From: Clostridiaceae bacterium
GTDB taxonomy: Bacteria > Bacillota > Clostridia > Lachnospirales > Lachnospiraceae
NCBI GenBank assembly: GCA_910575585.1
Contig: CAJTGF010000060.1
Location: 1 to 33,809, forward strand
DNA length: 33,809 nt
Direction of reading: 5' to 3'
The notes below the pieces were generated by a model. That model saw only the letters and a program-made list of their open reading frames with translations, searched no databases and was not told where the DNA came from. Within the stretch, counting starts at the first letter, position 1, and each line of letters opens with the position of its first letter. Made by a program: the position numbers and the translations under genes. Below are positions 22,447 through 30,013 of this stretch, one piece after another.

Positions 22447-22908
22447 ATGAAAAGCTTTTCAGATATGATCAGTAAATCGGCCAAGCCAAGACAGAGGCAG
22501 ACGGAAGATGTTTTAAAAGGGCACTTTAAGATCATGAAATCGGATGATGAAAAGATGCTTGCTTTCGGCTGGGCAAGCGTCTCCATGCGGGTAAATGGAG
22601 AGGTGATCGAGGACTGGCAGAAGGATATTGTGGAGCCGGAAGAATTGGAGAGGGCAGCGTATGAGTTTGTTTTGTTATATCGGGAGGGCGGTGAAATGCA
22701 TGAGAAAAGTGGCGCCGCTGTTCTCATAGAGAGCGTTGTGTTTACAGAGGAGAAGATGCGGGCTATGGGGATTCCCGTAGGTACACTCCCGATTGGATGG
22801 TGGATTGGGTTTAAGGTTCTGGATAAAGATGTATGGGAAAAGGTTAAAGATGGCACTTATCCCATGTTCTCTATTGAAGGGGAAGCAGAGAGGGTGGAGG
22901 CAGAGTAG
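22447..22908 (+). CDS. XkdF-type putative prohead protease (153 aa)
   Basis: The pattern 'KMLAFGWASVSMRVNGEVIEDWQKDIVEPEELERAAYEFVLLYREGGEMHE', then 'IPVGTLPIGWWIGFKV', matches the XkdF family (proposed serine protease of prohead maturation). ATG 22447 has AAGGTG; the frame is open from 22426, inside the terminator region. The gene ends at the decayed ribbon-helix-helix gene and is separated from the scaffold gene by the HicAB insertion. Confidence 0.78.
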   Translation: MKSFSDMISKSAKPRQRQTEDVLKGHFKIMKSDDEKMLAFGWASVSMRVNGEVIEDWQKDIVEPEELERAAYEFVLLYREGGEMHEKSGAAVLIESVVFTEEKMRAMGIPVGTLPIGWWIGFKVLDKDVWEKVKDGTYPMFSIEGEAERVEAE

Positions 22909-22909
22909 G

Positions 22910-23051
22910 GCAAAAAGAGAACTGATTGACGCTGTGAAATCGTCTTGACACTGAAACAGAGGAAAGATTAAAAGAGTATTGTAAAAGCCTTGAAGTAACG
23001 TGCGGAGAAACGATTAAAAGAGGAATACATCTGCTTTTGAAACAGAAATAA
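22910..23051 (+). pseudogene. decayed ribbon-helix-helix (CopG/Arc-like) gene
   Basis: One frame reads AKRELIDAVKSS then stops at 22946-22948; the other frame, from 22941, reads 'RLDTETEERLKEYCKSLEVT' then 'CGETIKRGIHLLLKQK'. Together they make a normal ribbon-helix-helix protein ('AKRELIDAVKS' plus beta strand 'VRLDTETEERLKEYC'), but there is a frameshift at about 22940 and no start codon (AGG where ATG is expected, after a good GGAGG). Probably a dead DNA-binding antitoxin-like gene. Confidence 0.6.
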
Positions 23052-23086
23052 AACAGCCAAGCATGGACCAAAGCACTGGCTGTTTT
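23050..23086. terminator. terminator upstream of hicAB
   Basis: AAAACAGCCA (23050-23059) and TGGCTGTTTT (23077-23086) form a 10-bp stem with flanking A and T runs, so it can act in both directions. Confidence 0.75.
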
Positions 23087-23130
23087 ACAGTCCTCTGCAA
23101 AATAAGATAAATAGAAAACAAATATAAAAA

Positions 23131-23174
23131 TATGTGTTATACCCATTGACAAATATTATTATATGTGTTATTAT
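23131..23174 (+). promoter_or_regulatory. hicAB promoter with direct-repeat operator candidate
   Basis: TTGACA (23146-23151), 17-bp spacer, TATTAT (23169-23174; a TATAAT begins 3 nt later). TATGTGTTAT occurs at 23131-23140 and again at 23162-23171, 31 bp (about three turns) apart, flanking the -35 and overlapping the -10. HicB has a DNA-binding C-terminus and this repeat is a candidate for its operator. Confidence 0.7.
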
Positions 23175-23196
23175 AATAGTGTCAGGAGGAGAATAC

Positions 23197-23394
23197 ATGA
23201 AAAGTTATTCATCAAGGGAAGTTATCAAAATGCTGAAAGCGGATGGTTGGTATGAGGTAAATGTAACGGGCAGTCATCACCAGTACAAACACCCAACCAA
23301 AAAGGGACGCACAACGGTAAAACATCCTGACAAAGATATCCCTCATAAAACGCTGAAACGCATTGAAGAGCAGTCGGGGCTAGTATTTAAATAG
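23197..23394 (+). CDS. hicA: HicA toxin, mRNA interferase (65 aa)
   Basis: Cleaves mRNA and arrests growth when free of HicB. The double-stranded RNA-binding-like fold is visible: 'SSREVIKMLKADGWYEV', 'GSHHQYKHPTKKGRTTVKHP' (catalytic His within GSHH) and 'DKDIPHKTLKRIEEQSGL'. Full normal length. ATG 23197 has AGGAGGAGAATAC; the frame also runs upstream through the promoter. First gene of a terminator-flanked cassette within the head genes. Confidence 0.9.
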   Translation: MKSYSSREVIKMLKADGWYEVNVTGSHHQYKHPTKKGRTTVKHPDKDIPHKTLKRIEEQSGLVFK

Positions 23395-23399
23395 CCCCG
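23375..23399 (+). other. hairpin across the hicA stop codon
   Basis: CGGGGCTA (23375-23382) and TAGCCCCG (23392-23399) form an 8-bp stem around the stop. No T-run follows, so it is not a plain terminator; it may set mRNA stability or the toxin/antitoxin ratio. Confidence 0.5.
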
Positions 23400-23436
23400 G
23401 CCCTTCCCGGCATACCAGATTAAGGAGGCTATATTC

Positions 23437-23841
23437 ATGAAAAAAGTAGAACGTTACGTTTATCCCGCGGTCTTTACTTATGAGCCGGATCAGGAGATTG
23501 CGGTTGATTTTCCTGATCTAAAGTGTGCAACAAGTGGCACAAATGATGATGACGCGCTTTTATCCGCAAGAGAACTTCTTGGATGTGTCCTTTACGGTAT
23601 GGAGGAGGACGAAGAAGAAATTCCTGACCCTACACCACTGGCAGAAGTAGAGACACAGCCAAATGAGAGGGCAGTCTTAATTGATGTCTATATGCCCTCT
23701 GTTCGAATGGCACAGATAAATCGTTCCGTCAACAGAACCGTCACCCTGCCGGCATGGCTTAATGCAGCAGCGCTGGAGAGAAATATTAATTTTTCCCAGG
23801 TGTTGCAGGACGCTTTAAAAACTCAGCTTCACATGGGATAA
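23437..23841 (+). CDS. hicB: HicB antitoxin (134 aa)
   Basis: Neutralises HicA and represses the operon. N-terminal partially degraded RNase H-like domain ('YPAVFTYEPDQEIAVDFPDL', 'NDDDALLSARELLGCVLYGM') and a C-terminal ribbon-helix-helix ('VNRTVTLPAWLNAAALERN', 'INFSQVLQDALKTQL'). ATG 23437 has AAGGAGG. The toxin-first order is typical for hicAB. A terminator follows. Confidence 0.88.
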   Translation: MKKVERYVYPAVFTYEPDQEIAVDFPDLKCATSGTNDDDALLSARELLGCVLYGMEEDEEEIPDPTPLAEVETQPNERAVLIDVYMPSVRMAQINRSVNRTVTLPAWLNAAALERNINFSQVLQDALKTQLHMG

Positions 23842-23862
23842 AACAACATAACTAAGATAATC

Positions 23863-23895
23863 AGAACACCTTTCATACAAGAGGTGTTCTTTTTA
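23863..23895 (+). terminator. terminator after hicB
   Basis: AGAACACCT (23863-23871) and AGGTGTTCT (23882-23890) form a 9-bp perfect stem, followed by five T. Confidence 0.88.
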
Positions 23896-23924
23896 TACCC
23901 AAAAACAGGAAAGGAGGCGGCAAA

Positions 23925-25187
23925 GTGGCAACAAAACTTAAAAATCTCAAGATCAAGAAAGTAGATTTTGTGGATGAGGGCGCTAATCCGGATGCCCACA
24001 TCAAAATGATAAAACGGAAGGAGGGGGAAGGGCAGAATACGGGGGAGGGAGGCAAAAAGGAGTCTGGAAACATACTGAACAGGCTGCTTAACTTTATAGG
24101 TAAAGCTGCCGGCATGGATCAGAGCGAGATCGACAGCGCAGTGGATGAGATCAAAAAGAGCGATTCCGTGAGTTTTCGTGAGCAAATAGATGAAGTCAAT
24201 AACCGGAAGATAGCGGATGAAATGTGGGATGTTTGCTATGCGCTGCAGTATTCTCTCTGTTCGATCTTAAACGACAGGAAGATGGACGGCACTGACGCGG
24301 CAGCAGCTATGCAGGAAAGCCTTGATGAGTTTTATGCGGCGGTACAGGAATCGATCCAGGAATGGTCCGGCGGAAAAGAGGCCGGCATTGTCAGGAAAAA
24401 GGAAGAGGTGTCTAAGGCAGACTTGGAGATTATGAAAGCGGCGGCAGAAAGGTTGAACCTGTCAATCCAAAAGGCAGGTATGGGTGACAGACCAAACGAA
24501 AAAACAAATCAACAGGGATCCAATGATCAGAAAAACAACTCGAAAGGAGAAGAGGCGGAAATGAAGATTGATAAGAGCAAACTGACGGATGCGGAGAAGG
24601 CTTTCCTGGAAAGCATCGAAAAACGCTGTGGGACAGAGGAGGATAGCGCTGACGGGAATGGAGGCGGAGCGGAAGCGACGTCCTTGGAAAAGTCAGTGCA
24701 TGAGTCTGCCGCACAGGCAGAAAACGACACTGTTTCTATGCGGCAGGACCAAGGAGGAGATGATATTTATAAGGGCCTTCACCCTGCGGTAAAAGCGCAG
24801 CTGGAGGAACTGCGGAAGTTTCGGGACGGCGCGGAGACCAGGGAACTTACAGAGATTGCGAAGAGATATGTAATCATTGGAAAGAAAGAAGAGGAGCTGG
24901 TTCCTCTGCTGAAGAGCTTGAAGGCAGCAGGCGGTACCGCTTATCATGACATGATTGCCTTACTTGACCAGGCAGTGGATACCGTTGAGAAATCCGGATT
25001 TTTTTCAGAGATTGGAAGGTCTGGCCATGGGAGCCCTGGAGGGAATTGCGCGGAAATGAAGATCAATGGGATCGCCAAAGGATACATGGAAAAAAATCCG
25101 GCCTTAAGTTACAGCCAGGCCATAGCTAAGGCTTGGGAGGATAATCCGGATGTTTTGGCGGAGTACGATGAAGAGGCTGGGTTTTAA
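23925..25187 (+). CDS. phage scaffold/capsid-assembly protein (420 aa)
   Basis: GTG 23925 with AAAGGAGGCGGC. The N-terminus 'LKNLKIKKVDFVDEGANPDAHIKMI' is the hallmark start of phage prohead protease/scaffold-associated proteins. Then come helical regions, a hydrophilic linker ('NEKTNQQGSNDQKNNSKG') and a C-terminal half rich in charged helices, ending 'YSQAIAKAWEDNPDVLAEYDEE', as in Mu-type scaffolds. It sits between the protease and the cement and capsid genes. See the nested start at 24561. Confidence 0.7.
   Translation: MATKLKNLKIKKVDFVDEGANPDAHIKMIKRKEGEGQNTGEGGKKESGNILNRLLNFIGKAAGMDQSEIDSAVDEIKKSDSVSFREQIDEVNNRKIADEMWDVCYALQYSLCSILNDRKMDGTDAAAAMQESLDEFYAAVQESIQEWSGGKEAGIVRKKEEVSKADLEIMKAAAERLNLSIQKAGMGDRPNEKTNQQGSNDQKNNSKGEEAEMKIDKSKLTDAEKAFLESIEKRCGTEEDSADGNGGGAEATSLEKSVHESAAQAENDTVSMRQDQGGDDIYKGLHPAVKAQLEELRKFRDGAETRELTEIAKRYVIIGKKEEELVPLLKSLKAAGGTAYHDMIALLDQAVDTVEKSGFFSEIGRSGHGSPGGNCAEMKINGIAKGYMEKNPALSYSQAIAKAWEDNPDVLAEYDEEAGF
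24561..25187 (+). CDS. possible nested in-frame scaffold product (208 aa)
   Basis: An in-frame ATG at 24561 follows AAAGGAGAAGAGGCGGAA and comes exactly after the low-complexity linker, so a shorter protein starting MKIDKSKLTDAEKAF could be made from the 3' half. Lambda Nu3 inside gene C is the known precedent for such nested scaffolds. Spacing from the best AAGGAG is longer than ideal, so this is tentative. Confidence 0.4.
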   Translation: MKIDKSKLTDAEKAFLESIEKRCGTEEDSADGNGGGAEATSLEKSVHESAAQAENDTVSMRQDQGGDDIYKGLHPAVKAQLEELRKFRDGAETRELTEIAKRYVIIGKKEEELVPLLKSLKAAGGTAYHDMIALLDQAVDTVEKSGFFSEIGRSGHGSPGGNCAEMKINGIAKGYMEKNPALSYSQAIAKAWEDNPDVLAEYDEEAGF

Positions 25188-25201
25188 GAAAGGAGAAGAA
25201 C

Positions 25202-25705
25202 ATGACAAACAGAAATTTCAACGGAGTACAGATTAACCAGAGCGTAACCATAGTGGAGACAGCTGGCAAAGATATGGAGGACTGCCGGAACAGGATCCTG
25301 GTTTACGATGAGGGGGGAGATGTGGTTCTGGCAGAAAACGGCACAAAGCCTATTATCGGCGTTGCGCTCATAGAGGCTGGCGTGAATGATATTTCCGGTG
25401 CGGCTTCCGGAAAAGTGGCTGCGGGTGCGGATGTTGATGTACAGATCAAGGACATCGGGTATGTTCTTGCCGGAACCGATATTGCCAAGGGCGTTGAAGT
25501 AACAGCGGGAACGGAAGGTTTGGCCGTGCTGGCGGCAGCAGGCGATTATATTGTGGGCATTGCCCTTGGTTCGGCAGAAAAAGGCGAGTATTGCAGGCTC
25601 CAGATCCTTAAGTATCAGAAAGGCAGCGGTTCTGGGGAGAACAAAGAAAATAGCAATGGCGGTAATGAAAATCAGGGAGAACAGGAGGAACAGATAAATG
25701 GCTAA
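25202..25705 (+). CDS. capsid cement/decoration protein, DUF2190-like (167 aa)
   Basis: Gly/Ala/Val-rich beta protein ('IIGVALIEAGVNDISGAASGKVAAGADVDVQIKDIGYVLAGTDIAKGVEVTAG') with the pattern of DUF2190 head-decoration proteins, plus a Gly/Asn/Gln-rich C-terminal tail. AAAGGAG precedes ATG 25202. It overlaps the capsid gene start by 8 nt. Confidence 0.72.
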   Translation: MTNRNFNGVQINQSVTIVETAGKDMEDCRNRILVYDEGGDVVLAENGTKPIIGVALIEAGVNDISGAASGKVAAGADVDVQIKDIGYVLAGTDIAKGVEVTAGTEGLAVLAAAGDYIVGIALGSAEKGEYCRLQILKYQKGSGSGENKENSNGGNENQGEQEEQING

Positions 25706-26726
25706 GAAGACAGCAGCAAGCATTCAGGCAGATATTGCCAAGGGCGCTTTCAGACCACACACGGCGTTGTCCAACATGGCGCTGGCGTATTTTCAGAGTG
25801 ATACGAAGGCTTTCGCGAAGACAATTTTTCCGATCTGTCCGGTGACCTTATCCTCTGACAATTACTATGTTTTTGACAAGGAGGATCTGCTTCGGGACAA
25901 TTGGCAGAGGAAACCTGCCTATGGAAAGGTTGATCCGGCGGTATTGTCCGAGCACACAGAGAGTTATGCCTGTGTGGTAGATCAGATGATCATGGGTATT
26001 GACAGGATCCGTCAGACGGACTTAACGCGCCGACAGGGGCCTGGAGCAGCGGACCCAAGGACGCAGCGGGCAAGGACAATGGCAGGGCAGGCGAATATCC
26101 ATCAGGACGTGCTGTTTGCAAAGGCTTTTTTCAGAACCGGGGTGTGGGGACACGAGGAAGCAGGCGTTGACTCAACGACTCCCACAAGCGGCCAGTTTAT
26201 CAAATTCTCTAATGGGAATTCGGATCCGGTGGCTCTTGTTGATGACAGGAAAACGGTTATGGAGCAGAATACGGGACGTATGCCTAACAGAATGGCCATA
26301 GGAGTAAATGTGTTTAACGCTCTCAAAAAGCATCCGGCAATCCTGGAAAGGGTGAAGTATGGCGGAACTACGGCAAATCCGGCGACCATTACCGAGAATG
26401 TCCTGTCCCAGCTGTTCGGTGTAGAAAGACTTACGGTTCAGCGTTCCATCATGAACCGGGCAAAACTTGGGCAGAAGGCAGACATGGGATACATCGGCGA
26501 TCCTAACGGGTTTCTGCTGGCGTACGCTACGGATACGCCATCCATTGATGAACCTTCTGCCGGTTACATATTTACATGGGATATGTTAGGAAATGGAAAT
26601 ATTATGCCCGTTCTGAATTATGACGGCGAGCCTGGAACCCATTCGGAGTTTATCGAGGGTCTTATGGCAACTGACATGAAAAAGACGGCGGATGATCTGG
26701 GGATGTTCTTTGCGGACGCGGTGTAG
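25698..26726 (+). CDS. major capsid protein (342 aa)
   Basis: The main shell protein. Position after scaffold and cement, size, and 'ALSNMALAYFQSDTKAFAKTIFPICPV' near the N-terminus, 'RMPNRMAIGVNVFNALKKHPAILERVKY' and 'ITENVLSQLFGVERLTVQ' in the middle match HK97-fold capsids of Mu-like head modules. ATG 25698 has AGGAGGAACAGATAA. Confidence 0.85.
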   Translation: MAKKTAASIQADIAKGAFRPHTALSNMALAYFQSDTKAFAKTIFPICPVTLSSDNYYVFDKEDLLRDNWQRKPAYGKVDPAVLSEHTESYACVVDQMIMGIDRIRQTDLTRRQGPGAADPRTQRARTMAGQANIHQDVLFAKAFFRTGVWGHEEAGVDSTTPTSGQFIKFSNGNSDPVALVDDRKTVMEQNTGRMPNRMAIGVNVFNALKKHPAILERVKYGGTTANPATITENVLSQLFGVERLTVQRSIMNRAKLGQKADMGYIGDPNGFLLAYATDTPSIDEPSAGYIFTWDMLGNGNIMPVLNYDGEPGTHSEFIEGLMATDMKKTADDLGMFFADAV

Positions 26727-26738
26727 GGGAGGAGCGTT

Positions 26739-27344
26739 ATGAGACTGATTGCGAATAGGCCCTGCAGTTTTTGTGGCCGGCAGTTCTATATTGGTGATGA
26801 GATACCCGCAGACTTTGTGGCTGATCCCAGGACCCAAGAAAGAATGGGCGTGCTGACCATTGTAGATGACGGTATGGGGATACCGGGCGGACAGTCCGGT
26901 CCTCTTTTTACGCAGGGGCAGGTTGAGGCAATGATTGCGGAGGCCGTAATAGAGGCAGAAAAGAAAAGAGCGGATCAGCAGGCAAAGCTGCAGGAGTATG
27001 CTGCGGAACTGAAAGAAACGGAACCAGGCGCATATGAAGGAGTGGTTCAGATTGGTGTAAAAGGCGCTGAGGATGGGCAGTATACTGCAATCCCCGCAAC
27101 TCCAGAGGAAATTCAGCAGGTATTCAGCATTATGCAGATGAACGCCACAGATGGAGCTGAGGTAATCGCCGGGGTAAAATCCGAGAATATTCTGATACTC
27201 CTTCATGCGGCAGATACTCGAAAAACAATCAAGGATGCCGCCAAAAAGCAGGCAGACAACATTTTCTCCACTTCCAGCAGTCCAAACGAACCTGCAGGCA
27301 GTAACCCAACCACAGGGGGTAATACGGAGGGAGATGATACCTAA
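26739..27344 (+). CDS. hypothetical head protein (201 aa)
   Basis: ATG 26739 with GGGAGGAGCGTT. It has an N-terminal CxxC (CSFCGR) after 'MRLIANRP', a coiled-coil centre (about 70-95) and a Ser/Asn/Gly-rich tail. Such proteins follow the capsid gene in many Clostridia phages; role unknown, possibly head completion. Its end overlaps the next start (TAATG). Confidence 0.65.
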   Translation: MRLIANRPCSFCGRQFYIGDEIPADFVADPRTQERMGVLTIVDDGMGIPGGQSGPLFTQGQVEAMIAEAVIEAEKKRADQQAKLQEYAAELKETEPGAYEGVVQIGVKGAEDGQYTAIPATPEEIQQVFSIMQMNATDGAEVIAGVKSENILILLHAADTRKTIKDAAKKQADNIFSTSSSPNEPAGSNPTTGGNTEGDDT

Positions 27345-27757
27345 TGGCAAAAGGGGCGTATACGTACGATCCGGCAAAGATCGGGGAACCTGGAAAGGAC
27401 CGCATGAGGTTTGAGTTGGGAGACACGATGGTAGAAGGTCTTTCTGACACCACAGCACTGACTGACGAGGAAATCCAGGCGGCAATCGGGGCATATCCGA
27501 AATCATGGAAAAGAGCAAAGCTTTTACTGCTGGAAAGCTTATGCCGCCGTTTTGCTTACGAGGTGGATACCAAGACCGGTCCTCTATGGCTGTATATGCA
27601 GGAGAGGGCAAAATTGTGGCGGGCAGATTATGACAAACTGAAAAAAGAGGTGTCCGCGCAGTCCTGCGGCATACTACGGTCTGGAGCCGGAACACACCAA
27701 AAGCCGCCATATTTTTATACTGGCATGCAGCAGAATGAAAGGGCAGGTGGCAGATGA
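27344..27757 (+). CDS. head-tail adaptor/connector-like protein (137 aa)
   Basis: 'RMRFELGDTMVEG...LTDEEIQAAIGAYPKSWKRAKLLLLESLCRRFAYEVDT' is the helical pattern of the gp6-type connector that docks under the portal. Position immediately after the head genes agrees. Starts and ends overlap its neighbours, so it is translated from a single operon. Confidence 0.68.
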   Translation: MAKGAYTYDPAKIGEPGKDRMRFELGDTMVEGLSDTTALTDEEIQAAIGAYPKSWKRAKLLLLESLCRRFAYEVDTKTGPLWLYMQERAKLWRADYDKLKKEVSAQSCGILRSGAGTHQKPPYFYTGMQQNERAGGR

Positions 27758-28110
27758 TAAATACGAGGATGATGTATGTACGTCCGGGAAACCTGATCAA
27801 AGAGTTTACCATTGAAAGCAATAAGCAGGTAGTGACAAGCACAGGGAGGGTGGCGAATCGTCATACCGGAGACGGGACCGAGACTTTGAAGGGGTGCTTT
27901 GCGGAAGCTTCTGACGAGGACAGGACGAACCATAGCCAGAAAGACCATGTTGTTACTCATACCATCGTCCAGGCAGGGGCTCCAAAAGTAAAAAGGGGGG
28001 ATAAGCTGGTCCTTGGAGAGCGAGTGTTTTACATTGTTGATATGGATGATTGCGGTTCTCTGGGGATATCTACGATCTATTACGCGGAGGAAAGGCAGGA
28101 TATAAAGTGA
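27754..28110 (+). CDS. head closure/stopper-like protein (118 aa)
   Basis: A small beta-rich protein ('KEFTIESNKQVVTSTGRVANR', 'VKRGDKLVLGERVFYIVDMDD') of the size and position of SPP1 gp16-like head completion proteins. ATG 27754 overlaps the previous TGA. Assignment is by position and pattern. Confidence 0.6.
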   Translation: MINTRMMYVRPGNLIKEFTIESNKQVVTSTGRVANRHTGDGTETLKGCFAEASDEDRTNHSQKDHVVTHTIVQAGAPKVKRGDKLVLGERVFYIVDMDDCGSLGISTIYYAEERQDIK

Positions 28111-28565
28111 AGCTATGGGCAGATGGCAAAGCGACAAGCGCGGGGAGCGCTATCCGTGCGGCGATAAAGGAGCAGGTGGCGGACATTAACCGGAAAGTTC
28201 TGTCCAGGGGTGTGCGGGCAGTCAATGCGATTAGGAACGCGGAGCTGGAGGTACTGAAGGGCCAGAGAAGCGGAAGAGTTTACAGAAAGCCTTTTACCAA
28301 AAGAGCCAGGTATACCGCATCCGCTCCCGGGGAACCGCCGGCAAGGCGAACGGGAAATCTCCGCATGCACTGGAACGGCCAGGTAAAAAGTGAGAATACC
28401 TCCAATGGCGGTGTTGCCATTGCGGCGGAGCTGGAAAGCCAGGAACGGTACGCGCCGTTTCTGGAAAACGGCACGCCAAAGATGAAACCACGGCCATTTG
28501 TGGAGCGTATCAAGGAAAAGGCGGCTCCTGAGATCAAGAAGATCTATAGCGAGCCCTATAGATAG
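28107..28565 (+). CDS. HK97 gp10-like tail completion protein (152 aa)
   Basis: GTG 28107 overlaps the previous TGA (GTGA); the frame is open from 28050 without a ribosome site. 'RYTASAPGEPPARRTGNLRMHW' and 'RYAPFLENGTPKMKPRPFVERI' are the characteristic patches of HK97 gp10 proteins (P-G-x-P-P...R-T-G-N-L and E-x-G-T-x-x-M-x-x-R-P-F), which help join tail to head. Confidence 0.82.
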   Translation: MKLWADGKATSAGSAIRAAIKEQVADINRKVLSRGVRAVNAIRNAELEVLKGQRSGRVYRKPFTKRARYTASAPGEPPARRTGNLRMHWNGQVKSENTSNGGVAIAAELESQERYAPFLENGTPKMKPRPFVERIKEKAAPEIKKIYSEPYR

Positions 28566-28578
28566 GAGATAGGATGGC

Positions 28579-28911
28579 ATGGCGTTGGTGACGGAAAGGC
28601 CGAGAGCGGCTTATGACTTAACGCAGATCAGGCGGGGATACCTGCTTTGGGGCAGGCACCGCACATGGAATGAGGGTAAAGCCGGATTTGTGACAACGGC
28701 GACGGAGGATCAGCTGATTATTCAGTATTACCCCGGCGTTGGCAATGTGACGAATCATTTCATCATTCCTGTGTCCGAGGCGGCAGAGGGTCAGTGGGAG
28801 ATCCGCTGGTCCGCTGATATGGCAGAGATACAGGAACATGGCATGAAAGCGGATAACGGGCAGCAGGAGGGAGATGGTAAGGAGGATGATGTTGGAGGAA
28901 TTGATTCATAA
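28579..28911 (+). CDS. hypothetical tail-region protein (110 aa)
   Basis: ATG 28579 with AGGAGATAGG. Beta-rich ('GFVTTATEDQLIIQYYPGVGNVTNHFIIPVSE') with an acidic tail; family not recognised. Overlaps the following gene. Confidence 0.6.
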   Translation: MALVTERPRAAYDLTQIRRGYLLWGRHRTWNEGKAGFVTTATEDQLIIQYYPGVGNVTNHFIIPVSEAAEGQWEIRWSADMAEIQEHGMKADNGQQEGDGKEDDVGGIDS

Positions 28912-29761
28912 AAGGTTTTCCGGTTCAGAGAGCCTTGCAAAGCATTTGGCTCTATTCTGCGGAACGCCTGCCGTATTCAGTCCGGAACCGCCAGATGAAA
29001 GTCAGGAAGGGTGGGGCGGAAACATACAGTACCCACAGATCATCTATAATTTTGACCTGCAGGCTAATGAGGAAAGGCACAGCGCTGGTACATTGTCGGT
29101 ATCTCTGCTCTGTCAGAATACAACAGAGATTACGCCGGAGGCCATTGAGCCGCTGGTGAGGGACTGCCTGCGGGACGTGATCTTGAAGCCGGCAGAGGGT
29201 ACGCCTTACTGTTTCGCGTGGGCAAGGACAGATGCTTTTACCATAGATGAAAAGAAGGGGAGCGTGACAATCGGAAGTGAAGTGCGGTTTGACATTCTGG
29301 AATATCCTTCCCAGGAAACGTCTGATCCGGATCCGGTAATGGCGGTTAATAAGTACGTAAAGGAACTGTATCCGGAGTGTCTGATTATGGGATACGACCA
29401 GATGGAAGAGGTAACAGAGGCAACGGCACAGCGGCCGGTGATCTACTGCCGGCTGATGTCCGCAGATAAGGCCCGGGAAACCAATACGGTTGCGTGGATG
29501 GATGGCAGAATAGCCGTCCATATCTTGTGTCCGGAGAGTGGGACCAGGATGAAGATGGCGGCTGCCATTGCGAACAGGATGTCATTGGACGGAGAGATCA
29601 TTATGCTGGACCACTCTCCTATGTACATCAAACGGCTGCAGGCAAACTACAGATCCGATTATCTGAAAGACGGTCAGATCTTTGTAACAGGTCGCTACGG
29701 GCTTTTGAGGTATCGCCCAAAGGGGCATACCTTAAGGTCTGTAAGATACGAAAAAATATAA
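28889..29761 (+). CDS. tail terminator-like protein (about 290 aa)
   Basis: Large for a tail terminator; two similar halves are suggested, the first (about 1-145) with 'QYPQIIYNFDLQANEERHSAGTLSVSLLC' and the second (about 146-290) with 'QRPVIYCRLMSADKARETNTVAWMDGRIAVHILCP', each a beta-strand set followed by helices, as if duplicated. Start is uncertain: ATG 28874, 28886, 28889 or TTG 28892; AAGGAGG at 28879-28885 favours 28889/28892. Role inferred from position before the sheath. Confidence 0.6.
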   Translation: MLEELIHKRFSGSESLAKHLALFCGTPAVFSPEPPDESQEGWGGNIQYPQIIYNFDLQANEERHSAGTLSVSLLCQNTTEITPEAIEPLVRDCLRDVILKPAEGTPYCFAWARTDAFTIDEKKGSVTIGSEVRFDILEYPSQETSDPDPVMAVNKYVKELYPECLIMGYDQMEEVTEATAQRPVIYCRLMSADKARETNTVAWMDGRIAVHILCPESGTRMKMAAAIANRMSLDGEIIMLDHSPMYIKRLQANYRSDYLKDGQIFVTGRYGLLRYRPKGHTLRSVRYEKI

Positions 29762-29773
29762 AAGGAGATGGAC

Positions 29774-30013
29774 ATGGCTGCTAAAAATACAGAACAAACA
29801 AAAGCGGAGCTCCGGGAGAACGCAGTCAGGATTCCCCCAAAACAGAAGGAATCCATGTACACACTTGAAGAGTTTGTTGCAAACGCGGACGAGTTATTCG
29901 GTGTCAGGCCAGAGTGCGTATTTGCCGCGCTGAAACAGATTGGGATCCAGGAATGTACGAAAGCGAAGGCGGCGGAGATCGTAAAGGCATTCCGGGGAAG
30001 GGAGGTTAAATAG
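29774..30013 (+). CDS. hypothetical small tail protein (79 aa)
   Basis: AAAAGGAG stands 7 nt before ATG 29774; ATG 29768 is closer to the site and less likely. Contains 'MYTLEEFVANADELFGVRPECVFAALKQIG' , a helical domain common before sheath genes in PBSX-like phages. Its stop touches the sheath start (TAGTG). Confidence 0.65.
   Translation: MAAKNTEQTKAELRENAVRIPPKQKESMYTLEEFVANADELFGVRPECVFAALKQIGIQECTKAKAAEIVKAFRGREVK

Noticed and set aside
26586-27842. 418-aa minus-strand frame
   Set aside because: Shadow over four conserved head genes; composition is not protein-like.
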